A stretch of DNA of 64,000 nt from Parus major. Taxonomy: Eukaryota > Chordata > Aves > Passeriformes > Paridae. How positions within the stretch are numbered: position 1 is the stretch's first letter; every line of letters starts with the position of its first letter. This document shows positions 1 through 22,700 of the stretch, piece by piece. The translations under genes were made by a program, and so were the position numbers. The notes beneath the pieces were generated by a model. That model saw nothing but the letters and a program-made list of their open reading frames with translations, was not told the DNA's origin and made no database searches. The stretch is taken from the NCBI RefSeq assembly GCF_001522545.3, contig NC_031770.1:16098751-16162750 (forward strand), read 5' to 3'.

Positions 1-586
1 CTCCAGAGAGTAATTTCTTCAGGGCAGATGGAATGTCTTCTCTGACTATGTAGATTTATGGCGTTCCATCAACGTAATAATATAGGGATTATGAAATGGA
101 ACAACTCAAGTGGAAGTCACTGGACAGGTGGCTTGGCTTTAGTAGTTAGCTTGTAAGTATTTCAAAGCTTTGGCAGGTGTCAATGATGCTGTATGTACCA
201 TATGTTATTTATGTGGCTTTATGGCCAAGAATGAGAGCAAGAGCTTTCAGAGAAATGGGATCTCGCTGACTCAGTCAATGGTAGATGCACATCCAGTATC
301 ATCATAGGATACAAATGATGAGCTATTTTTGTTAAGCTTAGTACTGCTCTGAACTGCGGTTTCTGAAGTGTGTCTTCATCCCAAAGCATTCTGCCACTCA
401 TTGCACTTGTCCTTCCTTTTTCTCTCTCCACTTACTGCAAAGGGACAGAGACAAGATGCCATTTCAGTTATCAGTTTAATTTTAAGATTATTTAGTGCTG
501 TTAGAAAGGGCTGGTGTGGCAGATCTCAAGTGAATATTTTATGTCCAAGAGGAAGATACAGTGCAGGGAGCAGGACAGATATTTCC

Positions 587-846
587 TAGAATCACAGAAT
601 ATGCTGAGTTGGAAGGGACCCACAAGAATTACTGAGTCCAACTTCTGGGCCTGCACAGGACACCACAGGAATTACACCATGTGCCTGAGAGCATTGACAA
701 ACACCTCTTGGATTTTGTCAGGCTTGGTGCTGTGATCACTTTGCTGGAGAGCCTGTTTCAGTGCCCAACCACCCTCCGGCTGAAGAACCTTTTCCTAGTA
801 TCTAACCTAAACCCCCCCGACACAACTTTATGCCATTCCCTCAGGT
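587..846 (-). repeat. CR1 LINE 3'-end fragment
   Basis: The plus strand starts with the antisense CR1 tail signature (TAGAATCACAGAAT then GAGTTGGAAGGGACC). It continues through typical CR1 text such as CTTGGTGCTGTGATCACTT, CAGTGCCCAACCACCCTC and GAAGAACCTTTTCCTAGTAT. The element therefore lies on the minus strand and is truncated at its 5' end. Divergence is obvious, so it is an old copy. Confidence 0.85.
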
Positions 847-3800
847 CACCACAGAGAAATTTCATGATTCCCACCCCTGTTTTCCTTCTGGAGCTTTCAG
901 TGAGCACCCTTGCTCTGCACAGCTGGAGAGGGCAGGGAATGCCAGTGGGCCTGTTGGAGGGGTCCGAGACCCATGGCTGGGTGGAGATGAGCAGAGGTGG
1001 CTGTCGGGTTCTGTGGAGGAGAAGGCCCTGCTGAAGGGCTGTCTTGGCCCCTAATTGAAAAAAAAAGAAGGGTGAAGAAGACAGAAAAACCTTCCCTTTG
1101 CCCCCTTTGTTTTGCCTTGCCTCTGTGTGCCCCTACTCACACCTCCCTCCTTTCCATATCACCCAGAAAGGGACTGCTTTGTGGAAGGATGATGAAAGAA
1201 AACAAAACTAGGTGCTACTGTCAGGGTGAGGTGGTAACAAGCCACAACAAGCCTAAGCTATTCCATTTTCCTCAGTGACAGGAGGCTGTCAGAAAGGGCT
1301 GTGCAGCACACCATGGAAACACCACCACACCAGGCGTGGCTGTGCCTCATACCACTCACCCCTCCAACCTTCACCATGTGGGTGTCAAGTGGATCCTGGG
1401 TGCTTTGGAAATTGGAGACGAGCCTGTGGGGGTGGAGTACATTAAGACAAGGACAGTTCCAGGTGAAGAGGTGCAGATACAAGCACTAAATGGAAGAGAG
1501 GGATACCAGTCCTTGTTTTTGGGTAGTGTGTGGAACAGTGCAGGGCAGGGACAGGCACCATTGCCCCTGCCACATTAGCAATTTATATAGTAAAACATTC
1601 ACAATATTATACTTGCCAGTTCAAATTGTGTTGCACAACAGTGCTTTTTATGAGTGTTGAGCAAAGCCATTTTGAATGAGATGAAGAGTGCAGTAGCCTG
1701 ATTAGTGTCTGTGTGCCTCAAGAACATGGCATTTCTGTTTCTCTGTTGGACTCAGTTAAACATTATTTAGTCTGTAATTCTTCTTTGTCTGGACTAGACA
1801 GATCAGTTGTTTCTGCTTATTGTAAATTACATTTGCTTGCATAGTTTGGTGTTCTGCTCTCTTGCCTTGGCACCTGATTATTTACATGTACCTCAATCGA
1901 TCCTTCATGGACAAGGTGGAAAGGCTCAGTTCTTTGTGATTTCCAGCCCGGATTCACTTTACAGATGATAACTGGCAAAGCCATTCACCCCCTGGGCAAA
2001 CATGGCAAATTAATTTTGAAGCTAGGCAAACAGAAACAAGCCTGCATTTAGCCACTCTGAAAAGCTTTTTGCCAAGGACAGAAGGGTTATCTGAACAGTC
2101 TGGTTAGAGTTGTTCTAAATGGGAAGGCGGGCTGGAGCCAGAGAACGTGGGAGAAACAGGGTTATTTCTGAACACTTTACTGGAACTAAGAATCAACACT
2201 AGTCATCACAGTTCTGCTGGTTAATGGCAAAGTGTGCTGCCAAACTCAGCCATTGCCCTGGCTTTTGGCACGGCATTGCCATGTCTCACAGAGCTGGAGA
2301 GCAGTGAGCCACCTTGCCCTAGCCTGGAATCATCCCCAAGACACTGGTTTTTTTCAGTGCCCTGAAAGCCAGTACTTGTTCTGGCTTCCTGGCTTCCTGC
2401 CTCACTGTTCCAAACACAGCAAGGTGTGGGACAGAGACGTGGAAAGCTGCAGGGTGTTTCTGACTCCCTGTGTGGCAAATGGACAAACTCATAAACTCCA
2501 TCCACTTGTCAGATGATGATTCACAGATTGTCATGACAATTTACTTCTAGCAGTCAGTCTGCAGGGATGTGGCTTCAAAAACCAAAACCAGTATGGGAAG
2601 GCAGGATCATTGCTACCTTTGGGTGCTGACTGACCCTTTTCCTGCTTTGCTGTGGCTATCAGTCCAATTCCAGAGGCCATTTGAGCAGGACTGCATAATC
2701 TAACCTCTGCTATCTACATCTGTGTCTGCATACCTGGACAGAGAGCAACCGACTGACTGGGGGCAGAACATCCTGACTGACACGTACCAGAGTGCAACTA
2801 AGAGGGAGACACCAGCAATTAACAAGCCTCTGGTAGGAGTGACTGATTGAGAGACGCTCCAGACATCCAGGTTAAGCCCTTCATTTGACCCTGAGCAAAT
2901 TATTCAACTCCTATCTGTAATGAAAGGTTAATGGCATTATTCTGCTCTGTTGTGCTCCTGATGCCTAAAGAAGTGTTTGGAAAGCCTCAGTGGAAGCACA
3001 GCAGAGTCATTTCAACCTGCTCTGTGCTAGTGTGAGTTTGTGCAGTGAGAAGAGTTTGCCTTCAGGCACAGCAGTGCTGAGAACCAGCACTGCAGGTTCA
3101 TTCCCCCATCAACTCCCAGACACAGTTGTGAGATTTCTAGCCTGGAGGAGCCCAAGGTGTGAGCACAAAGATGACCCTTTCCTTCAGCAGTCCCACCACA
3201 TACAGTATCTAAGGATGCAGCCTGGACAGTGACTACACTCTGCACCATCCACTCAAAGCACTGTAGCAACTGTGGCTTCAGTTTAGCTGGTGGTCTGCTT
3301 TCCCAGCATAGGAAATGTTACTCCTTCCCTGAAATACAGATGTTCCTACTGTTCTGCAGCAGTGCTCCTATTTCATGACAGTGTTAGGTAGCATGTGCAC
3401 ACAAGAGTAGCAGAGAAGGTACCTTAACCCTTTTCATGCTGAATGCCCTCATTTTCCTATCCTATTTAAGTCCTTGTTTAGTGCATTTGCCATTTTATTC
3501 TTGTTTGCCCACCCAAATCACAGGGGCAGAAATCAGGGGGATTCTTTTCCATATTAAAGAATAAAGTTAAAGTTTTCATGCGTCTTGAAATTTTAACAGA
3601 ACACTACTCAGGAAGAGTATTAGTATAATAGCTGGAGAACAAAAATAGCTCAAATCTGAACTTTCCAGAATATCACAAAGACTGTATTTGGTAGGGGCTT
3701 AAAGAGAGAGCATGTTTTTTCTGGCTTGATGAAGGGATGACTTTCCTGTTTAGAACAGTTCTGTTAATGCTACTGGCATTGTATTGCTACTAACTGTTGG

Positions 3801-4687
3801 TACACAGGACAGGTAGCTTTTAAAATAATCCTGAATCCTACCTTTAGTTCCAGGGATCTTGCTCATCTTACACTGGTTGTCAAGGAAGGCTCATATTCTT
3901 TCATACACAGATGAAGCTCTGTGAAGTCAGGGAGAATTTTAAATGCTTGTATTAAGCTTCTATTAAGGTTGAAGGTGGCATGGCGTAAGTTAAATAGGCT
4001 GGATCAGTTTTCCACATTTTCACTTTATACATTGTTCCTGATCTGCTTAAATGCAAGTTAGCTGTGGAGTTAACTCATATTTTATACCTGGATGAGCAAG
4101 GTCTCCTTGAAACCATAGAAACCAATGATCCAGGAGAAAATAGCCTAATGCTTTTCCTACTCCACCCCCTTCTGCAAGGCAAGTTCAGGAGTGCCAGGCT
4201 TCCTGGCATTTATTTCTGCACAGATCTAATCCTGAGTTGGCTGTGGGAGCTTACCTCAGGCTGTATTGATAGGGCTCAAACAGTTCCCAGTTTTGGAAAA
4301 CTTCCACTCCTTCTACTTGGCCCTGTACCTGTCTCATGTTTCTATATCAAGAAATGTAGCTAGTTCCACTTCATAGTCTTTGTTTATTTATATCTTTTCA
4401 ATACTGAGCCACAAATAGTGCTGAGCACTGACACCTCCCAAATTGTGCTCTTGGGCACCTGTCAAATGTGTTGCACAATGAAGATAACAGTTCATACTTG
4501 CCTAACTCCTTCAGTGCTCAGGGCAGGCATCTTGCATTTAGAGTGGCAAAAGGTGGGTAACAGCCAACCTGCAGCAAAGCAATATGTAAACAGGAAGTAA
4601 CAGTAACTTGTGTGATGGTGTTTGATGCCATGAGCTGATGGGGACAGATCTTCCTTATGTATCCAAGCTCAAACTCAGCACGGTCAT

Positions 4688-5019
4688 GTGGCCTTCCAGT
4701 ACCCGAGGGGAGCACAAAAGAAACAGGAAGAGGCGCTTTTTAACAGGGCATGTAGTGATAGGACAAGGGGGAATGACTTCCAACTGAAAGAGGGTAAGTT
4801 TAGATTAGGCACTAGGAAGAAATTCTTTACTGTGAGGTTGGTGAGACACTGGCACAGGTTGCCCAGAGAAGTTCTGGATATCCATCCCTGGAAGTGTTCA
4901 AGGCCAGGCTGGATAAAGCAACCTGGTCTAGTAGAAGGTGTCCCTACTCGTATGAGGGGGTTGGAACTAGATGATTTTAAGGTCCCTTTCACCCAAACCG
5001 TTCTATGATTCCATGATTT
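4688..5019 (+). repeat. CR1 LINE 3'-end fragment, sense orientation
   Basis: Sense CR1 3' region: GATAGGACAAGGGGGAATGA, then TAGATTAGGCACTAGGAAGA, GGCACAGGTTGCCCAGAGAA, GTTGGAACTAGATGATTTTA, ending with the diagnostic tail TTCTATGATTCCATGATT. The open frames across it on both strands are remnants of repeat sequence and not genes. Confidence 0.9.
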
Positions 5020-5249
5020 TCTCTCTTGCTTTGTTTCCCACTTGTAGAATGGGAACAGCTCACATCACTTTACCTGAGGATAAAGGAAGAAAGGATAAAT
5101 TCATTGAGAAATACAATGTGTGCTGGGGGCATACAAACAGTATTGTAGAAGAATTTCTGGCAAAGATACCACATCTCTCCAGACTGCTTTCTTACAAAAC
5201 AACTGAGTTCAAGAAAGTAAGATACCTTCTGGTCCTCCTGAGGGCACAG

Positions 5250-5404
5250 AGAATCATAGAATGGCTTGGGTTGGAGGGGACCTTAAAAACCATCTAGTAC
5301 CAACCCCACTGTGATGGACAGGGACACCTTCCATGAGACCATGTTGCTCAAAGCCCCATCCATTATTATCTAGCTTGTCCCTAGATTTTTCAGTTCCAAG
5401 AGCT
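5250..5404 (-). repeat. CR1 LINE short 3'-end fragment, antisense
   Basis: Begins with AGAATCATAGAATGGCTTGG, followed by TTGGAGGGGACCTTAAAAAC, GACAGGGACACCTTCCATGA and TTGCTCAAAGCCCCATCC. This is the complement of the CR1 tail. It lies about 230 bp from the preceding CR1 copy in the opposite orientation, so the two 3' tails face each other. Confidence 0.9.
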
Positions 5405-5959
5405 GGAATGACAGCTGTGTGCTCTTTTTTCCCCCCAGATTAGCAAGACCTACTGGGATAGGAGACTGGAAGTGAGAGAAGGAATGACAAATCAGTAAGT
5501 ATAATTATTCCTTTCCTTCTTGAAGATGCTCAGAAGAAACCTTCATTTCTGTAATAAATTTAATTTAGCAATACTGGAGGAGCTCCTTACTTACGCTTGG
5601 GGCTTTGAGGAATCACACTAGGTCTGGATGATTCATTAAAAAAAAGAAAAGGGAGAGAGAACCCAAACAAAATTTAGTGTGCAACTTAACAGCAGCATCT
5701 CACCCAGGACTGCAGTGCTGAACATGGCATCACACTGAAAACAGCTGGTTTTAAATGAATTTTGGTTCAGCATGAGCTTGTTCTCACTGGAAGTCTTTCC
5801 CATGCTGGGCCAAAACCACAGCTGTGCTGTGGTGTGGGGTGCCTGCCTTTATTTTTTTTCCTGCCACGAAGGAGATTCCAGGGCCTTCAGCCTCTGTGAA
5901 AAACAAGGGGCACATGGCAGAGTACTTTAAAATGGCTGGTACTTCTCCACATAGACCTA

Positions 5960-5973
5960 CTGCCCTCCCGTGG
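5960..5973 (-). promoter_or_regulatory. CTCF-like motif (weak candidate)
   Basis: On the minus strand the 14 bases read CCACGGGAGGGCAG. This resembles the CTCF core CCASNAGRKGGCRS at most positions. It was judged by eye only; there is no evidence of occupancy. Confidence 0.2.
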
Positions 5974-6547
5974 CTGCCAAGGAGCGTCTCTAAAGCAGAA
6001 ACAGAGCTCAGGGACTGAGGGAAACAATAAAGAAAAATAACTATATATTCAATTTAAACCAAAACCCACTTTGAGTTACGAGGAAGAGGAAAGCAAACAC
6101 AGTGGGATTAACTGAAGTATCTATGAAGGCAAGAACAAAGAGCCTGATACCAGGTTTTATGAATGAGACCATGAGTATCAAATGAAAGCTGTGTGCTTCT
6201 GCAAGGACTATCCTGGTTTTTTTTCATTATGACTCTGATGCTTCTTGTGCATCCTCTAAGGACAAGGCTCATCTCCAGTCTTTAACACACAAGCAACACT
6301 TAAAACAACCTTTAAGCAAACACTTGAAACAACCCCAGATCTCCCACCAAAAGTTTCATTGGGGGGTTGCATTAGGCAGGCTCACCACTACATTTTTGTT
6401 CATGGACTTGGCTTAGATCTTAAAGGCTGATGTATGCCCAAGCTACATCTGAGACTAGATGCAGTGAAACTCTCATTTCAGACTGGAGAGGAGGGTGAGT
6501 GTGACTGGGATCACACAAGAAAATACCAACACATTGCACCTCCTAGG

Positions 6548-6581
6548 ACTTCAGATATTGAGTGACTTCAGATATTGAGTG
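6548..6581. repeat. Exact 17-bp tandem duplication
   Basis: The 17-bp unit ACTTCAGATATTGAGTG occurs twice in direct succession with no mismatch, which indicates a recent slippage event. Confidence 0.9.
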
Positions 6582-7598
6582 AAGAAAGGTGTCACCTCAG
6601 TGTAGCTGGCAGCTGTGCTGTTTCAGGGATGCACATCAGGGGGAACAGCAGGATTTCTTCGGAACATGCAGCAAGTTGACACCGGTGGATGAACACATTA
6701 GGCAGACAAATGCTTTCCTGGTTTAAGTTGCCAGGTCACTGAGACAGTATCTCATGTAGCAGCCAGCTATGAGTAGGATAAATCCCACCCTGTGCATTTC
6801 ACATCTTAAGCCATGCTGCACAATGTTAACATCACAAACAAAAGTTCACTTTATGCACAAGTGAAAACATTCAAAGAGTTGAGAAATCACTCAACATAAT
6901 TTTAAAATTTCCATGTCTGTGTGTATATGCACACACAAACACAAATATATATTTGTAGTAAATACATACAAACTTTTACACAATTATAACCACTCCAGTA
7001 TATCCATGATATACTCCTATCACTCACCAGGATAATACATTCTGTTGCACTGCCAGAATCTGTTGTTCAGTTACCTTTTAAATTACAATTCTTGTAAGTT
7101 CTGCAGAACTGGTCAGTGGAAGGCCAGTCTTTGGCGAGCAGGTATCTGCAGAAAACCAGTGGTGATCCTTCAAAATGTGAAGGTACCCCTCCCAGTTTCC
7201 TTCAAGTATCAACTCTGCTTTCATAGAAATAGTTTCTAACAATATGCTACAACCCTGATAAGCCAAGCAGGATTTTTCTTTCAGTATATACAAATAATTC
7301 ACATCCTCTCTACACCATGCAATGCAAAAAGTAAAAGCATGTTTCCCAGGGATTCTCGTCCAATTGGCCCTCTAACTGTTTTCATTAAAAAGAACAAACA
7401 CAAACAAACAAATAGAAAAAGCAACTCTCACATAAACCTTAAAAATCAGCAAACAAAGCTCTACTGATTTACATTTCCAAAGGAAATACTTTTAGTAATA
7501 GTTAACTGTCTGCAGTTGTTAAGTCCAAACATTGCAAATGTGAGAAATGAGGACGGAAAACTAACAAAGAGCAAGAGTTATTGACTTGTCCAGACTGA

Positions 7599-7624
7599 GA
7601 CACACACACACCCACACACACCCC
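7599..7624. repeat. Imperfect (CA)n microsatellite
   Basis: A run of CA dinucleotides interrupted by CCC, starting after CAGACTGAGA and ending in CCCC. Confidence 0.85.
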
Positions 7625-9185
7625 TTGTAAAAACCTTCATGCACTTTTTAAAAATTAGTCTGAATCACCTGTGTGATGTCCTTGTTAAATATCAAAGCAG
7701 ATAAACTTGAACAGGTCTACTGGAAAAAGCACTACATAAAAAATGTGTAATTCAAAGCCTTAGCTAGAAACTATTTCCAGAAATTAAATTCTGTGTCTCT
7801 CAATGGCATTGCATTAGTCATGAAATCTCACATAATGTTACATTTAGTGACACTGATCAGCTGTCAAAGAAAACTGAACTTGTTCAACAGACACAAGTAA
7901 AAAGAAAAGAAAAAAAAAAATCACGTAACTTTGGCAACTATTGAAAAACTGACTCGAAGAGTAGAAATAAAATTATTTTCAATGGTGGACAAAACATAAA
8001 TGTTCAGTCTGTCCTATGTATTTTTTACTGATGTCAAGCACTGTGATTTCTTAATGAACTCACTTGAGGCTGTATAGCTATTCCTAAAAGTAATGTAACA
8101 ACAGATTAAAGTTTGCACCCCAATATTTTGATACAAACTATGACTGGATATTTCCAAAAGAGTCTCTTTGACACTAAATAGCTATTTTAAAATTTGTAAT
8201 TAAAAAAATAATCTTTAAACAGTACAAAAACCTAGGTAAACCAAGTCTCAGTCAGTGTAAGAGAGGACCTCTTAATAAAGGGAAGATAAATCCTCCTTTG
8301 GAGTAGTTACAGTAATGCACAGAAATGAGACCAGAAACACACACAGTAAGTTACAGGTCTGATTTACTGGAGTTGTTCAGACATTTCCACCTTAGGGTCA
8401 TTTCAGGATTGCAGTATGGACCCAGAAAAATATTTCCTAAAAAGTAAAACGCTGGGAGGAGAGAGCAGTATCTGTTTCCACACGCTGAGGATCTGATGCG
8501 CTGGAAGGGACAGGCCTGCCTTCATCAGCTGCTGGCTGCAGTGGGGGATGTGCTCAGAGCCAGGAGCCTGATATTCAGACATCCCACCACTGACATCCTG
8601 TCTCAATCCCTCATGGCTCACTATCTCCATAATAAAAAGGCCTATGGGGCAATTTCAACAGGTGGTGTGTGCACAGCAGCCAACACAGGAAGTTCAGCCT
8701 CGCCTCTCTAATGCTCACACACTGCTCTGTGCCTGCTGCCAGCTGTGCTTTTCCCATCACTTGCACCTCATGTTTGTACAACACTTCAAACGTGTGAAGA
8801 CTTAAAAATTCTAGAGTATTGTTAAAGTTGACTGCAGTTCCAGGACTAGAACACCTTATGTAGCTCCCAAAAGATCAGACCCCTCACCTCTCCAGTGTTC
8901 CATGCCATATACAGGTTTCTGTGCTCACAACAGCCACTGTGCACATCAAATAAAATAAAAGTAACAGTCTGACATCAGCAAGGAGCCAGGCTTTTCACCA
9001 AGAGTCCTGTGAAAAATCTCAGTTCAACATGTAACTATTAGATTTTTAGTACACAGCACGCCACAGAATTAGTGTTTTCCTTACAAATATATGGCACTAA
9101 GTGTAAAAACCTTATGACCTATTCCAAACATTGTACCATACTTCACAGAAAAGCTTGAAAAAGAATCCTCTAACTCCCACTTCTT

Positions 9186-19700
<10,515 letters not shown>

Positions 19701-19752
19701 CGCTGCTTTCCAAGAGAGCACGCAGGAGGACACAGCCAAGCACTACTCCAGG

Positions 19753-22700
19753 CTGTGGGGACAAGCAGAGCAGAGGGGAAGAAAAGAGTGAACACCACAC
19801 TACAAATAACTGAAAGTCTGAAGAGGATTCAGCAGATTTTAGCAGGGAGGCTCGAGCACACCATGTAGCTCCATCTTCTCCCAACAGCAGATTTATCCTG
19901 CCCTCACCCAGGCATGACAATCTGTTCACTTGAAGTCACTGGGACTGCTGCAGGCACAGATATCAACAAAATGCAGCACTAAAGAAACTTAATTTTTCTT
20001 TACCACAGCATTCACTTGCTGCCTCTATTTCCCCTCTCCCATCAGTACACCTTACCTTCCACAAAGGAGGTTTCTCAGCGCTCAGTGTTTGTTTGCAAAG
20101 GGCCAGACACAGTTTCACCTCACATACTGGCTGCCTGTCAGAAAGCTCAGAGAGCTCAGCTCTTACACAACACTCCCGCGAGCATCAGCAAGGAGCAGAA
20201 GTTTCTTAGTAACCTGGAGCCTCAGCTTTACATAAGCCACTAATCAGGAGCTACATGCTGTCTTATAACTGTTTATTAACCAGATGAATTTTATTAGCAG
20301 TGCTTCTCTTTGCTGATGAAGAGTTTTGCATAGCAAGAGAAAGACCTGTCTCCTTAGGAGAGCCACTTGTGGGTTCTTCCTTATGTTGTCTTGTGATTAA
20401 AAGCAAAGTTACTTGGATGGGAAAATACATGGAGAATAAATGTGGGGGTTAGAAATGCTTGGCCTCTTTTCACCTACTGCTATGCAGAAAAGCAGGCAAA
20501 GCAGTAACAGAGTACAGAAAGGAAAGGAACAGCTCTTCTTTCTGGACACCAGAGGGAGAAGGTGCACTGCCCTGACTACTGCAGAACAGCTTTAAAATCA
20601 GTATTTCAGGAAGTTATAAATGCAACTAATAGGAAAATTCTTTCTAGCATTATTAAGTCAGCTTAACAAGGCAAGTAAATAACCACTTTCTGATACTCAC
20701 CCACTTGTCCACAAGCAAAAGAATACCTCTAATGCATTGTAAGCAGTTATATCTACCTGAACAACTCTCCTCTACAACCTTACCCAAGCTCCTATGTCTC
20801 AGGAAATAGAAGAGGAAGCTGAAGAAGCCACGTGATTTGGACACAGTCACTTAAATCTGAATCATACATTCACAGCCCAACCAGCACACCCTGACGTCAG
20901 AGTGGATACTTTGAAGATCTGTGAGATATTCTTGCTTCTCACTAAAGCAACTGAAATTCACTTTGAAGGAAGGAAAAAAGGAGGAGTAGGAGACCCCCTC
21001 CTTTCTTTCACAGCCTCCTCAACACATCTGCACCTTCAAGAAATTTTAGAACATCAACTCAATCCACCCAAGTGAAACACTTTTCAGACATTTGCTCCTC
21101 CCCTGGCTTCTCTTGCTTTTTCATATAATTTTGTTCCTCCTTTGGTGATAAAAGTGGTACAGTTACAGGAAACAGAAGCAGGGCTAACCCTCACTTCAGG
21201 CCTGTCAGCTTCATAGTAATCCCGTGTTCTTACTGGGTGAGCTGCTTAACAGTTGTGTGCTTATTTCTTACAGAGACCAAGGTCTCCTCTCTGGATGCTT
21301 AACACACTCTTTTGATTGAGCACATGAGGGCTCCCAATTTACAGCTGGGACACTAGACTCTGCTCCAGTTATAGGATTTAGGTCTTTAAGGAAGTCAGAT
21401 ACATAAAGTCATTCTATCATGACATACTTCTGGATAAGGAACAGGGTAAGTTATGCATTCCACAGGATCTGTGACTAAATAACTCTCAAAAACTTCTGCT
21501 CATGTGAGAGACCAGGGAGGAAATAAATAAAGCTTTACTCACTGATAATTTGGGATCAATATTTAGATTTCAACAACCCAGTGAAAATACTGAAGAACTT
21601 TTTCTCACATGATTCAAGAAATCATTTTTGCTACATAAAGAGAGCAATTCTACAGAGGACTTTGAAGGGACAGCCAGTTAGCCTAGTTTCAATACCCTAG
21701 TTATGCCCACGGGAGGAGTTAAACCAATAGCAAAACCACTGTGCCAATTACTAACCTTCACAGTTACATGGGAAGAAATAGACTCGTGTTGAAACACAGC
21801 CAATTTTAAGGACATTTTCTCCTATGCTCCCCCAACAAGTATATGGACATGTAAAGGTGCCATGATACTTCTGGCCAGTAAGCAGATTCAGACCTGAACA
21901 CAGCTTCACTGTCCCTTGTTTACACAGCCGTGGTTCAGTGAGGGCTGACACAAACATGTCCCAATGAATCCAAGACTTTACAGAAGCTCCTATGGCAGAC
22001 ACCGAAGTCACAGCTGACTTAGATTCATCTAAACTGTCCTGCCCAAGGGGTTGTCTCAACACCCTCCAACTCTCTGGTGCCAACACCAGGTACTCATCAG
22101 CTGTGTCCTGCTTTTGACAAGACAATGAGGCACCAGTTTCCCTTTGCTGTCACAGAGCCATGTCCAAGCAGGGCTGGCCCAGAGAGTGGGTATGGGAGCA
22201 GCCCCAGTGGCAGTGCCCACACCAGGAATACAGAGCACTGTGTACCCCCTTCCAGTAGGATTGAGCCCTAAGGTGACAAGCCCTCTGCTTGCTGCCAGAC
22301 AAGCAGCCCACCCCCACCTCAGGTCTGCAAAACCCTTGGCTGTGTGGCTTTATGGCTCTTACCTAAGCAGGAGCCTTGAACATACGGTTTACAGGGGCAG
22401 GAACACTGTCTCTCTCCCTCTGCCCCACCACCTCTACTCCCATCCAGCAGGGATTTTGTCTAATGCCCCTATTTATTCATCAGAGGTGCACTTTGAACTG
22501 GCACCAAGGCTCTGCTGGCTGCCAGAGAGAGCTGTGGTTTGAGCAATCTGTCCTCCAGGGGAGGAAGGACCAGCCTGGTCACTCTCACACACGTGCCCAC
22601 ATGACAGCTCTGCTCAGCACCCTTTGGGCTGAGCAGAGGGAAAGAACAGAAAGCCAGGGACTTGCTTGACAAACACAAAGGGAGCCACAGAGCACCAGGC

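Larger units (their letters stand above)
1..9185. other. Downstream flank of PSEN2 (intergenic plus 3' UTR side)
   Basis: No coding exon is recognisable here. The stretch contains three CR1 LINE fragments, a 17-bp tandem duplication, a CA-rich repeat near 7.6 kb and otherwise unremarkable AT-rich DNA. The right end must include the PSEN2 3' UTR, because the PSEN2 stop is at 9186. No AATAAA on the minus strand (TTTATT on plus) is seen between 9185 and about 5853. Either a variant poly(A) signal is used or the UTR is about 3.3 kb long. Short open frames in this part look like chance. Confidence 0.6.

Noticed and set aside
4684..5008. Open frames of about 100 codons on both strands
   Set aside because: They lie entirely in a CR1 3' end, which in LINEs is mostly untranslated or degenerate.
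19701..19739. PSEN2 extension from an upstream CTG
   Set aside because: The ATG at 19700 has a purine at -3 and gives the expected presenilin-2 start; the upstream part has no counterpart in the family.
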